A stretch of 64,000 nt of DNA from Bacteroidota bacterium (GCA_023386965.1 JAEWIR010000037.1:1-64000); one strand, 5' to 3'; counted from the stretch's first letter, positions 26,209 to 35,661 are shown. Numbers and translations: made by a program. Notes: generated from the sequence alone by a model not told the origin.

Positions 26209-28308
26209 ATGAAATTGAAATTATTCTGCCTGACGGCTGTTCTGCCCTTAATGTTCCACACTCAAACCGCCTCATACGATAGTTTATCTGTGAATACATT
26301 GATCCGGGACACCATTACGGAAAAAGTATCCTCGTCCATCGATGAAGTGGTGATTTCCGGTACCATGAAGGCAGTAAAGCGACTTGAAAGTCCAATTCCG
26401 GTGGAGGTGTACTCACCGGCATTCTTCAGGAAAAATCCTACACCTAATATCTTTGATGCGTTGCAGAACGTAAATGGGGTTCGTCCTCAATTGAACTGTA
26501 ATATCTGCAGCACCGGCGACATCCACATTAACGGACTGGAGGGCCCGTACACGATGGTTCTCATTGACGGTATGCCGATGGTAAGTTCACTGGGCACTGT
26601 GTACTGTCTTACGGGCATACCCAACTCGCTGGTTGAAAGGATTGAAATTGTAAAAGGTCCGGCCTCGTCACTGTACGGAAGTGAAGCGGTGGGTGGCATC
26701 ATTAACATTATCACCAAAAAAGCGGGAAACGCACCGGCTTTCAGTGCCGATGTGATGTCTACGAAATGGGCGGAAAATAATATTGATCTGGGTTTCCAAA
26801 TAAAGGCCCGCCCCGGCACTACCCTGCTTACCGGAATCAATTATTACAGTTATAAGGAAGTTTCGGATATGAACAGCGACCGCTTTACCGATGTTCCGCT
26901 GCAGAAAAGGATTTCGGTTTTTCAGAAATGGAATTTCAGGCGTCCCGAAAACAAACTTTTCAGCATGGCTGCCCGGTATATGTATGAGGACCGCTGGGGC
27001 GGCGATGTACGCTGGAACCGTTCCTACCGCGGTGGAAACGAAATTTATGGGGAGAGCATCTATACCCAGCGTGCCGAACTTTTCGGTGCCTACCAGCTGC
27101 CGGTTCGGGAGAGTATGAATCTGGCTTTTTCCTTTGTAAACCATGACCAGGACAGCCGTTACGGTACGCTAAGCTATATTGCAAATCAGAAAGTCGTCTT
27201 CGGACAGCTGACCTGGGACCGACGTTTGGGAAAACATGACCTGCTTACAGGTGCAGCAGTGCGCTACACTTATTATGATGACAATACGCCGGCGACGGTT
27301 AATCATTCCAATAACAACCAACCCGAGAAAGTACTGTTGCCGGGAATTTTTGTTCAGGATGAAATTAAGCTGAACGACAAACACAGTGTCCTGGGAGGCC
27401 TGCGCTTTGATTATAACCAAAGCCACGGTTCTATATTTACGCCATGATTCGCCTACAAATGGGCACCAAATGATGAAAACATTTTGAGGTTCAATGCGGG
27501 CACGGGTTTCCGTGTGGTAAATCTCTTTACCGAAGACCACGCAGCCCTCACCGGTTCACGTGACATTCTGATCCTGAACGGGTTGAAACCTGAAAAGTGC
27601 TATAATGCCAATCTGAATTTTACCAGAAAATTCTATTTTGAATCCGGCACATTCATGGGTCTTGAGGCTACCGCATTTTATACTTTTTTTACCAACCGTA
27701 TTGTACCGGATTATGAAACCGATGCCAACAAGATCATCTATGACAATCTTGAGGGACATGCGGTAAGCCGCGGCCTTAGCATTAATGCAGACCTGAACCA
27801 CCACAGCGGTGTTAAACTTATCTTGGGAGCAACACTGATGGAAAATACGCTGACGGAAAATGGGGTGCGCAGCCAGCAAATGCTTACCGAAAATTTCACC
27901 GGCACTTGGGCTTTGTCCTATAAAATCCGCAGTGCCAGTCTAACTTTGGATTACACGGGTAATGTGTACAGTCCGATGCGTTTACCACTCTTGGGAGATC
28001 TGGACCCACGGAAACCGACCTCGCCCTGGTGGAGCATACAGAATATTCAGATCACCTATGACGGCCTGAAAAAGTGGGAAATATATGGCGGTGTAAAAAA
28101 TCTGCTGAACTGGACACCCAACCGCGGAAATCCTTTCCTGATCGCGAGAAGTCATGATCCGTTTGACCAGAACGTAGTGTTCAATCCTTCCGGGCAGGCA
28201 GTCGCTACTCCGGAAAATCCGTATGCCCTTACTTTTGATCCAACGTATGTGTACGCACCCAATCAGGGAATTCGTGGCTTCCTGGGAGTTAGATTCAAAC
28301 TTGACTGA
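26209..28308 (+). pseudogene. TonB-dependent receptor interrupted by an in-frame TGA
   Basis: Read through the TGA at 27445-27447, one frame covers 700 codons from 26209 to 28308. It has a signal peptide, a plug domain with INGLEGPYTMVLIDGMPMV and VKGPASSLYGSEAVGGIINI, and a barrel ending GFLGVRFKLD. Around the stop the reading is GSIFTP-stop-FAYKWAPNDENILRF, where an Arg (CGA) would fit; a single C-to-T change explains it. The plug has cysteines in NCNICSTGD, as in a receptor subgroup often next to thioredoxin-like genes. Either a pseudogene, a sequencing error or, less likely, readthrough. Confidence 0.8.
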
Positions 28309-28309
28309 T

Positions 28310-28786
28310 ATGAAAATTGCTGCCGCTTCAATACTGCTTTGGCTACCGCTGATGTTGTTCCCGCAGCGCACCAAAGAACAGCCACGAAGAAATGCACTGG
28401 AGGAAATCCAGATCCGCCATGCTGCGGAACCTCGTCCGTTGCTTGTATTTATCACCGCTGACTGGTGCAGTTACTGCAAGCTGATGAAAAAAAAGGTATT
28501 CAGCAATCCTGAGGTTACAAAGAAGCTGCAGGCCGACTTTTACTTTGCGGAACTGAATGGAGAATATACAGAACCCATTGTCTGGCAGGGACAAACCTAC
28601 CGCTATGTGCCCAATGGCCCGTGTACCGGCACACATGAACTGGTGCAGCATTTGGGTGCAGTTAACGGAAAACTGACTTATCCGACTCTTGTTGTCCTGG
28701 ATAAAAATAATGGGGTGCTATTTCGTTATGGAGGATTGCTCACAGCCAGCGAAATTGTAGCGCTTTGGGAAAAAGTCAAATCTTAA
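28310..28786 (+). CDS. thioredoxin-fold protein
   Basis: 158 residues from the ATG at 28310, one base after the TonB-receptor stop. A signal peptide-like N-terminus (MKIAAASILLWLPLMLF) is followed by a thioredoxin fold with the redox site DWCSYCKLM (CxxC) and a YPTLVVLD cis-Pro segment. It is probably periplasmic. Co-transcription with the receptor suggests a role in handling the receptor's thiol or metal substrate, perhaps acting on its plug cysteines; this is inference. Confidence 0.82.
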   Translation: MKIAAASILLWLPLMLFPQRTKEQPRRNALEEIQIRHAAEPRPLLVFITADWCSYCKLMKKKVFSNPEVTKKLQADFYFAELNGEYTEPIVWQGQTYRYVPNGPCTGTHELVQHLGAVNGKLTYPTLVVLDKNNGVLFRYGGLLTASEIVALWEKVKS

Positions 28787-28802
28787 ACATCAACTGACTG
28801 AG

Positions 28803-29147
28803 TTATGCTCCCGCCTCCTTTCCAATGAACTTCCGGAATCCCCAAAGTTTTCTTTTTTTCAGGTAACTGAAGTCATGTTCGTAACTGAAGGCTTCACGTT
28901 CAAACGAAATGGACTGATAAGCGCGGTGAGCGTTGCCCAACCGCAGATACCAATAAAGATATTCCAGGATGTACCAAACGTAGAAGAATACAATCAGGAG
29001 TTCGAGTTGCTGGCGTAAGTGGATTTTCTCGTGATTCAGCAGGATCCGGTTGCCGCGGAGTTCAGGGCTTCGCAGGAGAATAAAAGGGTAAAGGGTGATC
29101 CCTGAAATTTTTGTATTTTTGAGAAGCCATTGCCAGATGATGATCAT
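28803..29147 (-). CDS. small membrane protein with HEKIH motif
   Basis: 114 residues. LLNHEKIHLRQQLELL carries an HExxH metal-binding motif. It is followed by a hydrophobic helix (LIVFFYVWYILEYLYW) and then SFEREAFSYEHD, whose Glu could be the third ligand, as in minimal gluzincin-like peptidases. No established function is known to me. The ATG follows a -7 box by only four bases, so the message is probably leaderless or nearly so. Confidence 0.65.
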   Translation of the reverse strand: MIIIWQWLLKNTKISGITLYPFILLRSPELRGNRILLNHEKIHLRQQLELLIVFFYVWYILEYLYWYLRLGNAHRAYQSISFEREAFSYEHDFSYLKKRKLWGFRKFIGKEAGA

Positions 29148-29151
29148 GGCA

Positions 29152-29159
29152 CAAAGATA
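29152..29159 (-). promoter_or_regulatory. -7 box of the HEKIH gene
   Basis: On the minus strand TATCTTTG matches TAnnTTTG exactly, four bases upstream of the ATG at 29147. Confidence 0.5.
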
Positions 29160-29185
29160 AAATTTTCAGTATTCCTTTTTAACCA

Positions 29186-29371
29186 ATGCTAAACAATAAC
29201 ATCAAAGAGAACGAAGACTTTTATTATAACGAACAGGGTTATAAGGTCTTTACAGAAGCGTATCACCTGAAGCGCGGTTATTGCTGCAAAAGCGGCTGCC
29301 GACACTGCCCCTACGGATACGACAGAAAAACCGACACCTTTAAGAAACCAGATAAAAAACAGCAGTCATGA
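29186..29371 (+). CDS. DUF5522 protein
   Basis: A complete 61-residue protein. The cysteine-rich motif GYCCKSGCRHCPYGY is the hallmark of DUF5522, small proteins of unknown function likely to bind a metal or Fe-S cluster. Its stop overlaps the start of the DUF4136 lipoprotein gene by four bases (ATGA), so the two form an operon. Confidence 0.85.
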   Translation: MLNNNIKENEDFYYNEQGYKVFTEAYHLKRGYCCKSGCRHCPYGYDRKTDTFKKPDKKQQS

Positions 29372-29892
29372 AAAAATATCTTCTATTGATTTTAGCTTCG
29401 GCTACTTTGGGACTTACCTCCTGCAGTCCTTTCAATGTGCGCTCGGATTATGCCGAAACAGCCACGTTCAGCAATTACCGTACTTATAAATTAAGAATTG
29501 ATGATCTTAAACTTAATGACATCGATAAAGACAGAGTCCTGAATGAAGTTTCGCGCCAACTGCAGACCAAAGGTCTCAGTGTTTCAGACAGTCCGGACCT
29601 GATCATTAATGTGAAGGCCAATCACAAAAAAATCAAAGACATCCAAAGCCGCAGTCCCTACGGTATGTACGGCTGGGGCGGACCGTTTGGCTGGGGTGTG
29701 GGCATGAGCCGCACGTGGACCTCCAACCATAATGAAGGAGCGCTGATCATTGACCTTATTGATGCAAAGACCAATAAACTGGTTTGGCAGGGCATCGGAA
29801 GTGGAATTTCGGTAGATTCACCGCGTTCCAAACAAAAACAAATCCCACAGATCGTAGCCGAAATAATGGCCAACTATCCGCCAAAGAAATAA
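29368..29892 (+). CDS. DUF4136 lipoprotein
   Basis: 174 residues with a lipoprotein signal peptide (LGLTSCSP; lipid-modified Cys about 19). The DUF4136 domain is recognisable from SDYAETATFSNYRTYK near the start and the LVWQGIGSG and PQIVAEIMANYPPK segments near the end. It is probably anchored in the envelope. The function of the family is not established. A Gly/Trp-rich loop (YGWGGPFGWGVGM) lies in the middle. Confidence 0.85.
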   Translation: MKKYLLLILASATLGLTSCSPFNVRSDYAETATFSNYRTYKLRIDDLKLNDIDKDRVLNEVSRQLQTKGLSVSDSPDLIINVKANHKKIKDIQSRSPYGMYGWGGPFGWGVGMSRTWTSNHNEGALIIDLIDAKTNKLVWQGIGSGISVDSPRSKQKQIPQIVAEIMANYPPKK

Positions 29893-29916
29893 ATTCGGAT
29901 ATTCCGTATAAACAAA

Positions 29917-29953
29917 GACCGCCTCAGTAATTAAACTGGGGCGGTCCTTTTTT
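29917..29953. terminator. bidirectional terminator
   Basis: GACCGCC (29917-29923) pairs with GGCGGTC (29940-29946), with CAG/CTG extending the stem, and a T-run follows. It lies between the convergent DUF4136 and CCC-motif genes. Confidence 0.75.
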
Positions 29954-29967
29954 CCGGAACTGGTTCC

Positions 29968-30300
29968 TTACTGACCCATGAGGTCACGCAGTCTTTCCTG
30001 CATAAGCTCCTGATCTGAAAGTGCGTCCAAACCTACTGTCATGATCATGATCACCATATAAATCACCGTCAGCGCACTAAGCACGATGCCCACATAACAC
30101 AGGATTTTTCCCGTTTTTAAAGTCTGAAAGTCGCTGTAAAGGGTTGGATTGGCCAGGTATAGTGCCTCATCTTTTTTGGCCAGCACCAGACCAACAATTC
30201 CGCACACCAGTCCGATAATACCATAACAGCAGCATCCCAGGATGGAGATGATGCCCATTACAAGCACAAGTGTAGCATTCGGTAATTTCTGTTCGTTCAT
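29968..30300 (-). CDS. CCC-motif membrane protein
   Basis: 110 residues with two hydrophobic regions: residues 10-41, containing ILGCCCYGIIGLVCGIVGLV, and 67-93. The triple-Cys motif followed by a Gly-rich helix matches the small 'CCC motif membrane protein' family of flavobacteria, whose function is unknown. It is preceded on the same strand by a DUF2752 gene 22 bases upstream. The two are commonly paired in this group and probably co-transcribed. Confidence 0.8.
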   Translation of the reverse strand: MNEQKLPNATLVLVMGIISILGCCCYGIIGLVCGIVGLVLAKKDEALYLANPTLYSDFQTLKTGKILCYVGIVLSALTVIYMVIMIMTVGLDALSDQELMQERLRDLMGQ

Positions 30301-30322
30301 AGTTTATTGTTTTAAGTTGTTT

Positions 30323-30613
30323 TTATCTGAATAAATAGTCATTCCGCATAAAATAGGAAACCACCATGATGACGGAATTCAGGATGGCCAGAATGACCAG
30401 CGCTGAAGCGTAATTCCTTTTTTTGTCCAGGAAATGAAGCGCCACAGTAATTCCGAAAACGATCAATGTATAGACTGCAGGAAAAAGCTGGAAAGCCTCT
30501 GCAAATCTGCCCTCCCAAACCATAAGCATGGCCCGCTGGGCACCGCAACCGAAACACTCAATGCCGAATATCTTTTTATTCAGACAGGAAACCATATAAT
30601 CCTCCGCCGCCAT
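30323..30613 (-). CDS. DUF2752 membrane protein
   Basis: 96 residues with two or three membrane helices. The segment ECFGCGAQRAMLMVWEGRF is the CxGCGxxR(A/S) signature of DUF2752. The function is unknown. It is first in a two-gene unit with the CCC-motif protein. Confidence 0.82.
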   Translation of the reverse strand: MAAEDYMVSCLNKKIFGIECFGCGAQRAMLMVWEGRFAEAFQLFPAVYTLIVFGITVALHFLDKKRNYASALVILAILNSVIMVVSYFMRNDYLFR

Positions 30614-30661
30614 TTTTAAATTTTATGCATTCAATAATACAACTTTTTTAGATTTTACACA

Positions 30662-31708
30662 TCACTTCTTCGCACGGTCATACTGGTGTGGAAACGGACA
30701 GTCTAAGTTGCGGGCCATTGCGCCCTGAATGGCCAGATAAGGATTCCTCAGGATCTCACGGGCCACAAAAATAAGATCAGCCTGATTTTTCTGAAGGATT
30801 TGTTCTGCCTGTCCGGCACTGGTAATAAGACCCACGGCTCCGGTGGCAATACCGGCTTCTCTTCTGATAGTTTCGGCAAAAGGAACCTGGTAGCCGTCAA
30901 ATACCGAGATGCGTGCACCGTGGATGTTTCCGCCGGATGAGACATCTATGAGATCTACACCTTTTTCTTTAAGCATTTTAGCCAGCTGCACACTTTCATC
31001 TAGGTCCCAGCCGTTTTTGGCATACTCCGTGGCTGAGATCCTCACAAACAGAGGATGGTCATCATCCAGGAGTTCCTGTACAGCCTCTACAATTTCGAGC
31101 AGGAAGCGACTGCGGTTCTCCAGACTGCCCCCATACTGATCCTTTCTGATGTTTGATAAAGGCGAAAGAAACTGATGAATGAGATAGCCGTGTGCAGCAT
31201 GTATTTCAATAAGGTCAAAACCTGCATCTAGCGCCCTTCTGGCACCATCCCGGAAAGTCTGAACCAGACCCGTAATTTCTTCTGCAGAAAGTTCGTGCGG
31301 CGTACGCTCACTTTCCTCGTAGGGAATGGGTGACGGAGCTACGGTTTCCCAACCTTCCTCCAGCGGGATCTGTTTGCCGTTCCAGGTAGAGGCTTTACGT
31401 CCCGCATGCGCAAGCTGGATTCCGATTTTGCTCTCTGAGCGGGAATGTACAAAATCCACGATATCTTTAAGTTTTTGGGCCTGTTCGTCCTTCCAGATGC
31501 CCATGCAGCGGTTCGTGATCCGGCCTTCGGGCACTACCCCGGTAGCTTCTATAATCAAGAGACCTGTACCGCCCTGCGCGCGGCTGCCGTAGTGAACAGT
31601 GTGAAAATCATTAGCCAAACCCTCTTCGCAGGAATACATGCACATGGGCGACATGACCCAACGGTTCTTCAGTTCAAGGTTCCGGAATTTTATCGGAGTA
31701 TAGAGCAT
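30662..31708 (-). CDS. Old Yellow Enzyme family NADH:flavin oxidoreductase (YqjM-like)
   Basis: 348 residues of the TIM-barrel OYE family. FMN and substrate residues are visible: MSPMCMYS with the Cys typical of the YqjM subgroup (residues 20-27), HAGRKAS, EIHAAHGYLIHQFLSPLSN with the His pair, and YGGSLENRSRF. It should reduce activated C=C bonds with NAD(P)H in the cytoplasm. The natural substrate is not defined. Single gene, divergent from cdd. Confidence 0.92.
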   Translation of the reverse strand: MLYTPIKFRNLELKNRWVMSPMCMYSCEEGLANDFHTVHYGSRAQGGTGLLIIEATGVVPEGRITNRCMGIWKDEQAQKLKDIVDFVHSRSESKIGIQLAHAGRKASTWNGKQIPLEEGWETVAPSPIPYEESERTPHELSAEEITGLVQTFRDGARRALDAGFDLIEIHAAHGYLIHQFLSPLSNIRKDQYGGSLENRSRFLLEIVEAVQELLDDDHPLFVRISATEYAKNGWDLDESVQLAKMLKEKGVDLIDVSSGGNIHGARISVFDGYQVPFAETIRREAGIATGAVGLITSAGQAEQILQKNQADLIFVAREILRNPYLAIQGAMARNLDCPFPHQYDRAKK

Positions 31709-31847
31709 ATGTGAATTAAATTTGGTTAAAGCGTAAAGTTAGTGATTACCGCAGGAACTGCGACACGACCGCAACGAAGAAGCCCAAAAAACCCATGTAG
31801 AATCTAAAGAAAAAACACTTACCTTTACTTCCCCATTTTTTATATGC

Positions 31848-32327
31848 ATGCAAAAAGAAATCAAGATCCTGTTTGAGGAAATCGCAGGATATGCCGAACT
31901 GAGTGAGACCGAAAAACAACTCTTTGAGGCCGCCAAAAAAGTTCGGGAATCGGCGTATGCACCCTATTCTCATTTTAAGGTGGGTTGCGCGGTGCTGCTT
32001 GAAAACGGTGAAATTGTGACCGGCAGTAACCAGGAGAATGCAGCATATCCGTCGGGACTCTGTGCGGAAAGGACTACCATTTACTGGACATCCGCAAATT
32101 ATCCGGGAGTGAAAATGAAAAAACTTTTTGTAATTGGCGCACCCGATACAGCACTCACCTCTGTACCAATTCCCCCTTGTGGTTCCTGCCGGCAGTCTAT
32201 CCTGGAGTACGAAGCAGTGCAGGGCGATAATATCGAAATATATTTCTCTTCCCTCAGTGGCGAAATATATAAAACTTCATCTGTTCGGGATCTTTTACCC
32301 TTCTCATTTGATTCGAGCTTCCTCTAA
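31848..32327 (+). CDS. cdd: cytidine deaminase
   Basis: 159 residues. A zinc enzyme that deaminates cytidine or deoxycytidine to uridine in pyrimidine salvage. The zinc and catalytic motifs are complete: GLCAERTTIYW (CAE) and PIPPCGSCRQSILEY (PCxxC). SAYAPYSHFKVGCAVLLENG is the family signature. Single gene; TACCTTTA at 31820-31827 is a near-match to a -7 box. Confidence 0.95.
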   Translation: MQKEIKILFEEIAGYAELSETEKQLFEAAKKVRESAYAPYSHFKVGCAVLLENGEIVTGSNQENAAYPSGLCAERTTIYWTSANYPGVKMKKLFVIGAPDTALTSVPIPPCGSCRQSILEYEAVQGDNIEIYFSSLSGEIYKTSSVRDLLPFSFDSSFL

Positions 32328-32430
32328 AAAATTCAGCAAAAATAAAATTCTTTATAACTGACATTCTGTTTGTTGTATCGGCAAGTGTGCAATTTTGCCC
32401 CACCTGCGTTCATCAACATAAATTAAAGAC

Positions 32431-32438
32431 TATCTTTG
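32431..32438 (+). promoter_or_regulatory. -7 box ahead of the cobalamin riboswitch
   Basis: TATCTTTG is an exact TAnnTTTG match about ten bases before the first conserved riboswitch segment, placing the transcript start just upstream of the aptamer. Confidence 0.6.
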
Positions 32439-32442
32439 CGCC

Positions 32443-32600
32443 ACTTTCAGAAAAGGGAATCACGTGCAATCCGTGAACTGTCCCCGCAACTGTAAATCAC
32501 ACGCCCACAGAGATAAAACATCTGTGAAGCAATATTTTGTTTTAATTAAGCCACTGGAAACGGGAAGGCAAAACAAAGGTGAAAGTCAGGAGACCTTGCT
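32443..32600 (+). ncRNA. cobalamin (vitamin B12) riboswitch
   Basis: The conserved aptamer elements appear in order: AAGGGAATCACGTGC, AATCCGTGAACTGTCCCCGC and AACTGTAA in the 5' half, then GCCACTGG, GGGAAGGC and GTGAAAGTCAGGAGACC in the 3' half. Binding of adenosylcobalamin normally reduces expression of the downstream transporter. The gene after it is a BtuB-like TonB receptor starting at 32722. The roughly 120 bases in between would carry the expression platform; no clear terminator is visible, so translational control is the better guess. Confidence 0.93.
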
Positions 32601-32721
32601 GAAATACTTTTTTTATTAATCGCTTTCGGAGGAAAAGTCGGATTACCGTGCGTTTTCACGCGTGGTTTTTTACACTTTATTTTTTCCGGTAGGCATTTAC
32701 CTTAACTTAAATTTTTTTTTC

Positions 32722-34626
32722 ATGAAGAAAAGAGTAATTTATGTTGGAGCTTTGCTTGTCGTTAGTTCGCATGTACTGTCCCAACAAACGCATGAAACCG
32801 TCATTGATGAAGTAACTGTGGCGTCAAAAATTCCGCAGCAGCTTTACAAAACCGGTAAAAATGTAAAACTGCTGACCCAGGAGGACCTGAAAAAATATCA
32901 GGGCCAAAGTGTAGCGGAGGTGCTGCAGCAGGTGGCCGGTCTTCAGCTAACCGGTAGCGCAAACAATGCGCAGGAGCCCAAATTCACCAAGGTTCGCGGC
33001 GGTAAACTGGCTAGTATCCTGATTTTGCTGGACGGTGTACCTCTAAAAGATGTCACCGGAAATGACTACAGTGCGGCTGACCTTAGATTGCTGGCGCTGG
33101 AAAATATAGAACAAATAGAAGTACTCAGCGGCGCCTCATCTGTTCTTTATGGCTCCAATGCGGCGGGTGCCGTAATCAATATCCGCACGCAAAAATACAC
33201 TGCGAAAACTGTGGAAGGCGAAGTTGCAGCCAGAGGCGGTTCCTACGGAACATTTGCGCAAAATGCAGCAGTTAGGGGTCAGATGAAAGGATTTCACTAT
33301 CAGATTTCAGGATTTAATGAAAAGTCAGATGGATTTTCCTCCGCCGAGGGTTCAGGTTTTGATAAAGACGGGTTTGAAAAGCAAAATGCCTCCGCCACCG
33401 TGGGCTACCGTGGTGCGCGTGTTAGCGCAAACGTGCAGGCAGGCTGGAACCACCATCTTTTTGAATATGATGCCGGGGCGTTTGCTGACGGGAGAAGCCG
33501 TGGTGACGATACGCAGAAATTCATTGGCGCCCACTCGGATTTTAAGTATGGCAAAGGTCAGCTGGTGGCCAATTTGCGTTATACCAACACCGAAAGAACG
33601 ATTCAGGGTTATGCGAATGACGCGTACCGTGACGAATATTTCTATGGTGGCAACAACCTTTTCGCCGAACTCTTCAATAACTATAATGTTTCCGAGCGGT
33701 TCAGCATCACAGCTGGCGTTCAGCACGAAAGACAGCAGTTGGGCTCCAGTTCACTGCCCTGGGGCGGTTCTGAAATGCAGGAAGATCTAAAAAAAGCCGA
33801 TACGGAACTTTATAACACCGATCTTTTCGCCAAAGCAAGTGTAAATTATATGGATTTTCATCTGGATGCAGGTTCCAGGATGACCAATAACTCCAGGTTC
33901 GGGAATCATTTTGTGTACAGTATAAATCCGTACTACCTTAAAGAGACCGCAAAGATTTACTACAAGATAGGTTACTCATTTGCCACCGCATTCATAGCGC
34001 CTACCCTCTATCAAACCTACGGAACGCTCCCATATACCACGGCCAACTTTGATCTGAAACCGGAGCGCAACAGTACACACGAGGTAGACCTTAGCATCGG
34101 GAACAGGGACCGGAGTTTGCTTTTTAATGCCACCGCTTTCCTTACAGAGGAGCAGGATGTATTTGCCTATGCAATGAACCCCGACTTTACAGGAAATTTT
34201 GTTAATGTGGACGAAAACAGGATTAGGGGAGTTGAAGTTGGCTTTGATTACAGAATCATTGATCAGGTAAAAATTGGCGGCAATTACAGTTTTGTTGAAA
34301 AGGAGAAGGAAGCTACAAGACTCAGAGTACCAAAAAACCGGGTAAATTCATATATTGACATCACTCCGTTGGAAGGAACACGCATTGCCCTTTCACACCA
34401 ATACGTTTCCAATCGTGCTGATTATTATTTTGATGAGAATTTTCAGCGCGTAGATGTTACTCTGGAGGCGTATCATCTGATGAATCTGAACATCAATCAG
34501 AAGCTGGGGAAATCTTTTGAAGTATTCGGCAACATTGGCAACCTCTTAAACACGGGCTACACCGATGTCGTAGGATTTACTACTAAAAGACGAAACTATA
34601 CAGCAGGATTCAGTTACAGATTCTGA
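32722..34626 (+). CDS. btuB: BtuB-like TonB-dependent cobalamin receptor
   Basis: 634 residues from the ATG at 32722 (MKKRVIYVGALLVV); the upstream ATG at 32662 is rejected because it lies in the riboswitch leader. Signal peptide about 1-20, TonB-box-like DEVTVAS near residue 30, a plug with VRGGKLASILILLDGVPLKD and LSGASSVLYGSNAAGAVINI, and a barrel ending AGFSYRF. The upstream cobalamin riboswitch gives strong support for vitamin B12 or corrinoid import across the outer membrane. Confidence 0.9.
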   Translation: MKKRVIYVGALLVVSSHVLSQQTHETVIDEVTVASKIPQQLYKTGKNVKLLTQEDLKKYQGQSVAEVLQQVAGLQLTGSANNAQEPKFTKVRGGKLASILILLDGVPLKDVTGNDYSAADLRLLALENIEQIEVLSGASSVLYGSNAAGAVINIRTQKYTAKTVEGEVAARGGSYGTFAQNAAVRGQMKGFHYQISGFNEKSDGFSSAEGSGFDKDGFEKQNASATVGYRGARVSANVQAGWNHHLFEYDAGAFADGRSRGDDTQKFIGAHSDFKYGKGQLVANLRYTNTERTIQGYANDAYRDEYFYGGNNLFAELFNNYNVSERFSITAGVQHERQQLGSSSLPWGGSEMQEDLKKADTELYNTDLFAKASVNYMDFHLDAGSRMTNNSRFGNHFVYSINPYYLKETAKIYYKIGYSFATAFIAPTLYQTYGTLPYTTANFDLKPERNSTHEVDLSIGNRDRSLLFNATAFLTEEQDVFAYAMNPDFTGNFVNVDENRIRGVEVGFDYRIIDQVKIGGNYSFVEKEKEATRLRVPKNRVNSYIDITPLEGTRIALSHQYVSNRADYYFDENFQRVDVTLEAYHLMNLNINQKLGKSFEVFGNIGNLLNTGYTDVVGFTTKRRNYTAGFSYRF

Positions 34627-34639
34627 TGCATAACGGAAA

Positions 34640-34690
34640 GAAAAAAAGAAGCGCGGCCCCAAAAATTTTTTTTTTTGGCCCCCCGCTTCT
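34640..34690. terminator. probable bidirectional terminator with long A/T run
   Basis: AGAAGCG (about 34647-34653) pairs with CGCTTCT (about 34684-34690), GGCC pairs with GGCC inside, and an A5-T13 stretch fills the loop. It lies between the convergent btuB and YvlD-like genes. The 13-base T run makes the exact fold uncertain. Confidence 0.5.
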
Positions 34691-34704
34691 GTTAACATTT
34701 TTAA

Positions 34705-35049
34705 TCAGTCATCGGACGAAAATATCCCGCTCACCAGGGAGGTAATCAGCGAAAGAGCGATACTGAAAATAAAAGCCCACCAGAACCCGTCGATTTGCAT
34801 ACCTTCGATAAAATAATCGGCGATCAGGATTACGATGGCGTTTATCACCAGTGAGAAAAGCCCCAGAGTGATGATGGTAAGCGGTAGTCCCAAAAGTTTC
34901 AGGATGGGTGATACGATAAGGTTAAGTATTCCCAGCACGATGGCAAAGACAATGGCTGTGGAGAAGCCGTCAATATGAACCCCCGAAAGTACCTTGGTAA
35001 GCAGAAAGGCAACTGCAGCAGTCACCAGCAAATTGATAATAATCCTCAT
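34705..35049 (-). CDS. phage-holin-family (YvlD-like) membrane protein
   Basis: 114 residues with four hydrophobic segments (about 4-24, 30-50, 55-78, 86-108). The pattern LLVTAAVAFLLTKVLSGVHI and ILNLIVSPILKLLGLPLTI-like second half are typical of the YvlD/DUF360 'phage holin family' proteins, which are chromosomal membrane proteins of uncertain role and not lysis genes. Nothing phage-like is nearby. Single gene, 12 bases downstream of the DUF2147 gene. Confidence 0.82.
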   Translation of the reverse strand: MRIIINLLVTAAVAFLLTKVLSGVHIDGFSTAIVFAIVLGILNLIVSPILKLLGLPLTIITLGLFSLVINAIVILIADYFIEGMQIDGFWWAFIFSIALSLITSLVSGIFSSDD

Positions 35050-35061
35050 AGTTTACATTTT

Positions 35062-35529
35062 TTATAGTTTTGTAAAGTTAGCAAGATTTGTTCTTTTGAA
35101 GGTGAGGCTTTTGCCCATCCAGGAAAATTTCCAGAAACCCCGGACCTTCAGAAACCCCTCTTCCGTAATTTGGGCAGTTGAATCCCAAAATTTACCGGAG
35201 CTTGCGTCATAAATCTTCCCTTTTTCCCAGATGTGACTTTTTGCATTATACACCAACCCTTCCAGAATTTCCATGCCAAGAATTTTCCTCTTGCGAAGTT
35301 CAGGTCTTGGATTACGGTGATCCAGGCGGGTATGAATGGGTGTACCACTCCCCAACTCGGGGTCAAACCAGAGAATTTTAGCTTTGTATTCCCTGCCGGA
35401 CTTATAGATGCCAACCGCTACAGAATGATCGGTTGCCAGCCAGGTACCCAACACCTGATCGGCACGGGACTGCGAATATAGAAGAGAAAATGAAAGAAGG
35501 AAGGTAAAGAAGGATATTTTTGCAAACAT
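35062..35529 (-). CDS. DUF2147 secreted protein
   Basis: About 155 residues from the ATG at 35529 (MFAKISFFTFLLSF); the upstream ATG at 35565 would put charged residues before the signal peptide. The mature part carries DUF2147 features: VLGTWLATDHS at the start, KILWFDPE, GMEILEGLVYN, and GKFWDSTAQI with SLTFKR at the end. It is likely a periplasmic or outer-membrane lipocalin-like protein of unknown function. Only 12 bases separate its stop from the YvlD-like start. Confidence 0.85.
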   Translation of the reverse strand: MFAKISFFTFLLSFSLLYSQSRADQVLGTWLATDHSVAVGIYKSGREYKAKILWFDPELGSGTPIHTRLDHRNPRPELRKRKILGMEILEGLVYNAKSHIWEKGKIYDASSGKFWDSTAQITEEGFLKVRGFWKFSWMGKSLTFKRTNLANFTKL

Positions 35530-35661
35530 CCTATCGAGTATGCAATCTTTCTGCCATGTACGCAAGGAAAACTCAAACTCATGAAATATTTATTAATCGA
35601 AGTACCGTAATAACCTGCTGTCGTTTAAGTGATAATCAACATTAAAAAGAAATTCTCAACT

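Noticed and set aside
27445..27447. Selenocysteine or programmed readthrough at the TGA in the TonB receptor
   Set aside because: The position fits Arg rather than Cys/Sec, there is no redox motif or hairpin just after it, and a neighbouring gene is also decayed; mutation or error is simpler.
34705..35049. Prophage lysis gene (holin family)
   Set aside because: The YvlD/DUF360 group is chromosomal; no phage genes are near.
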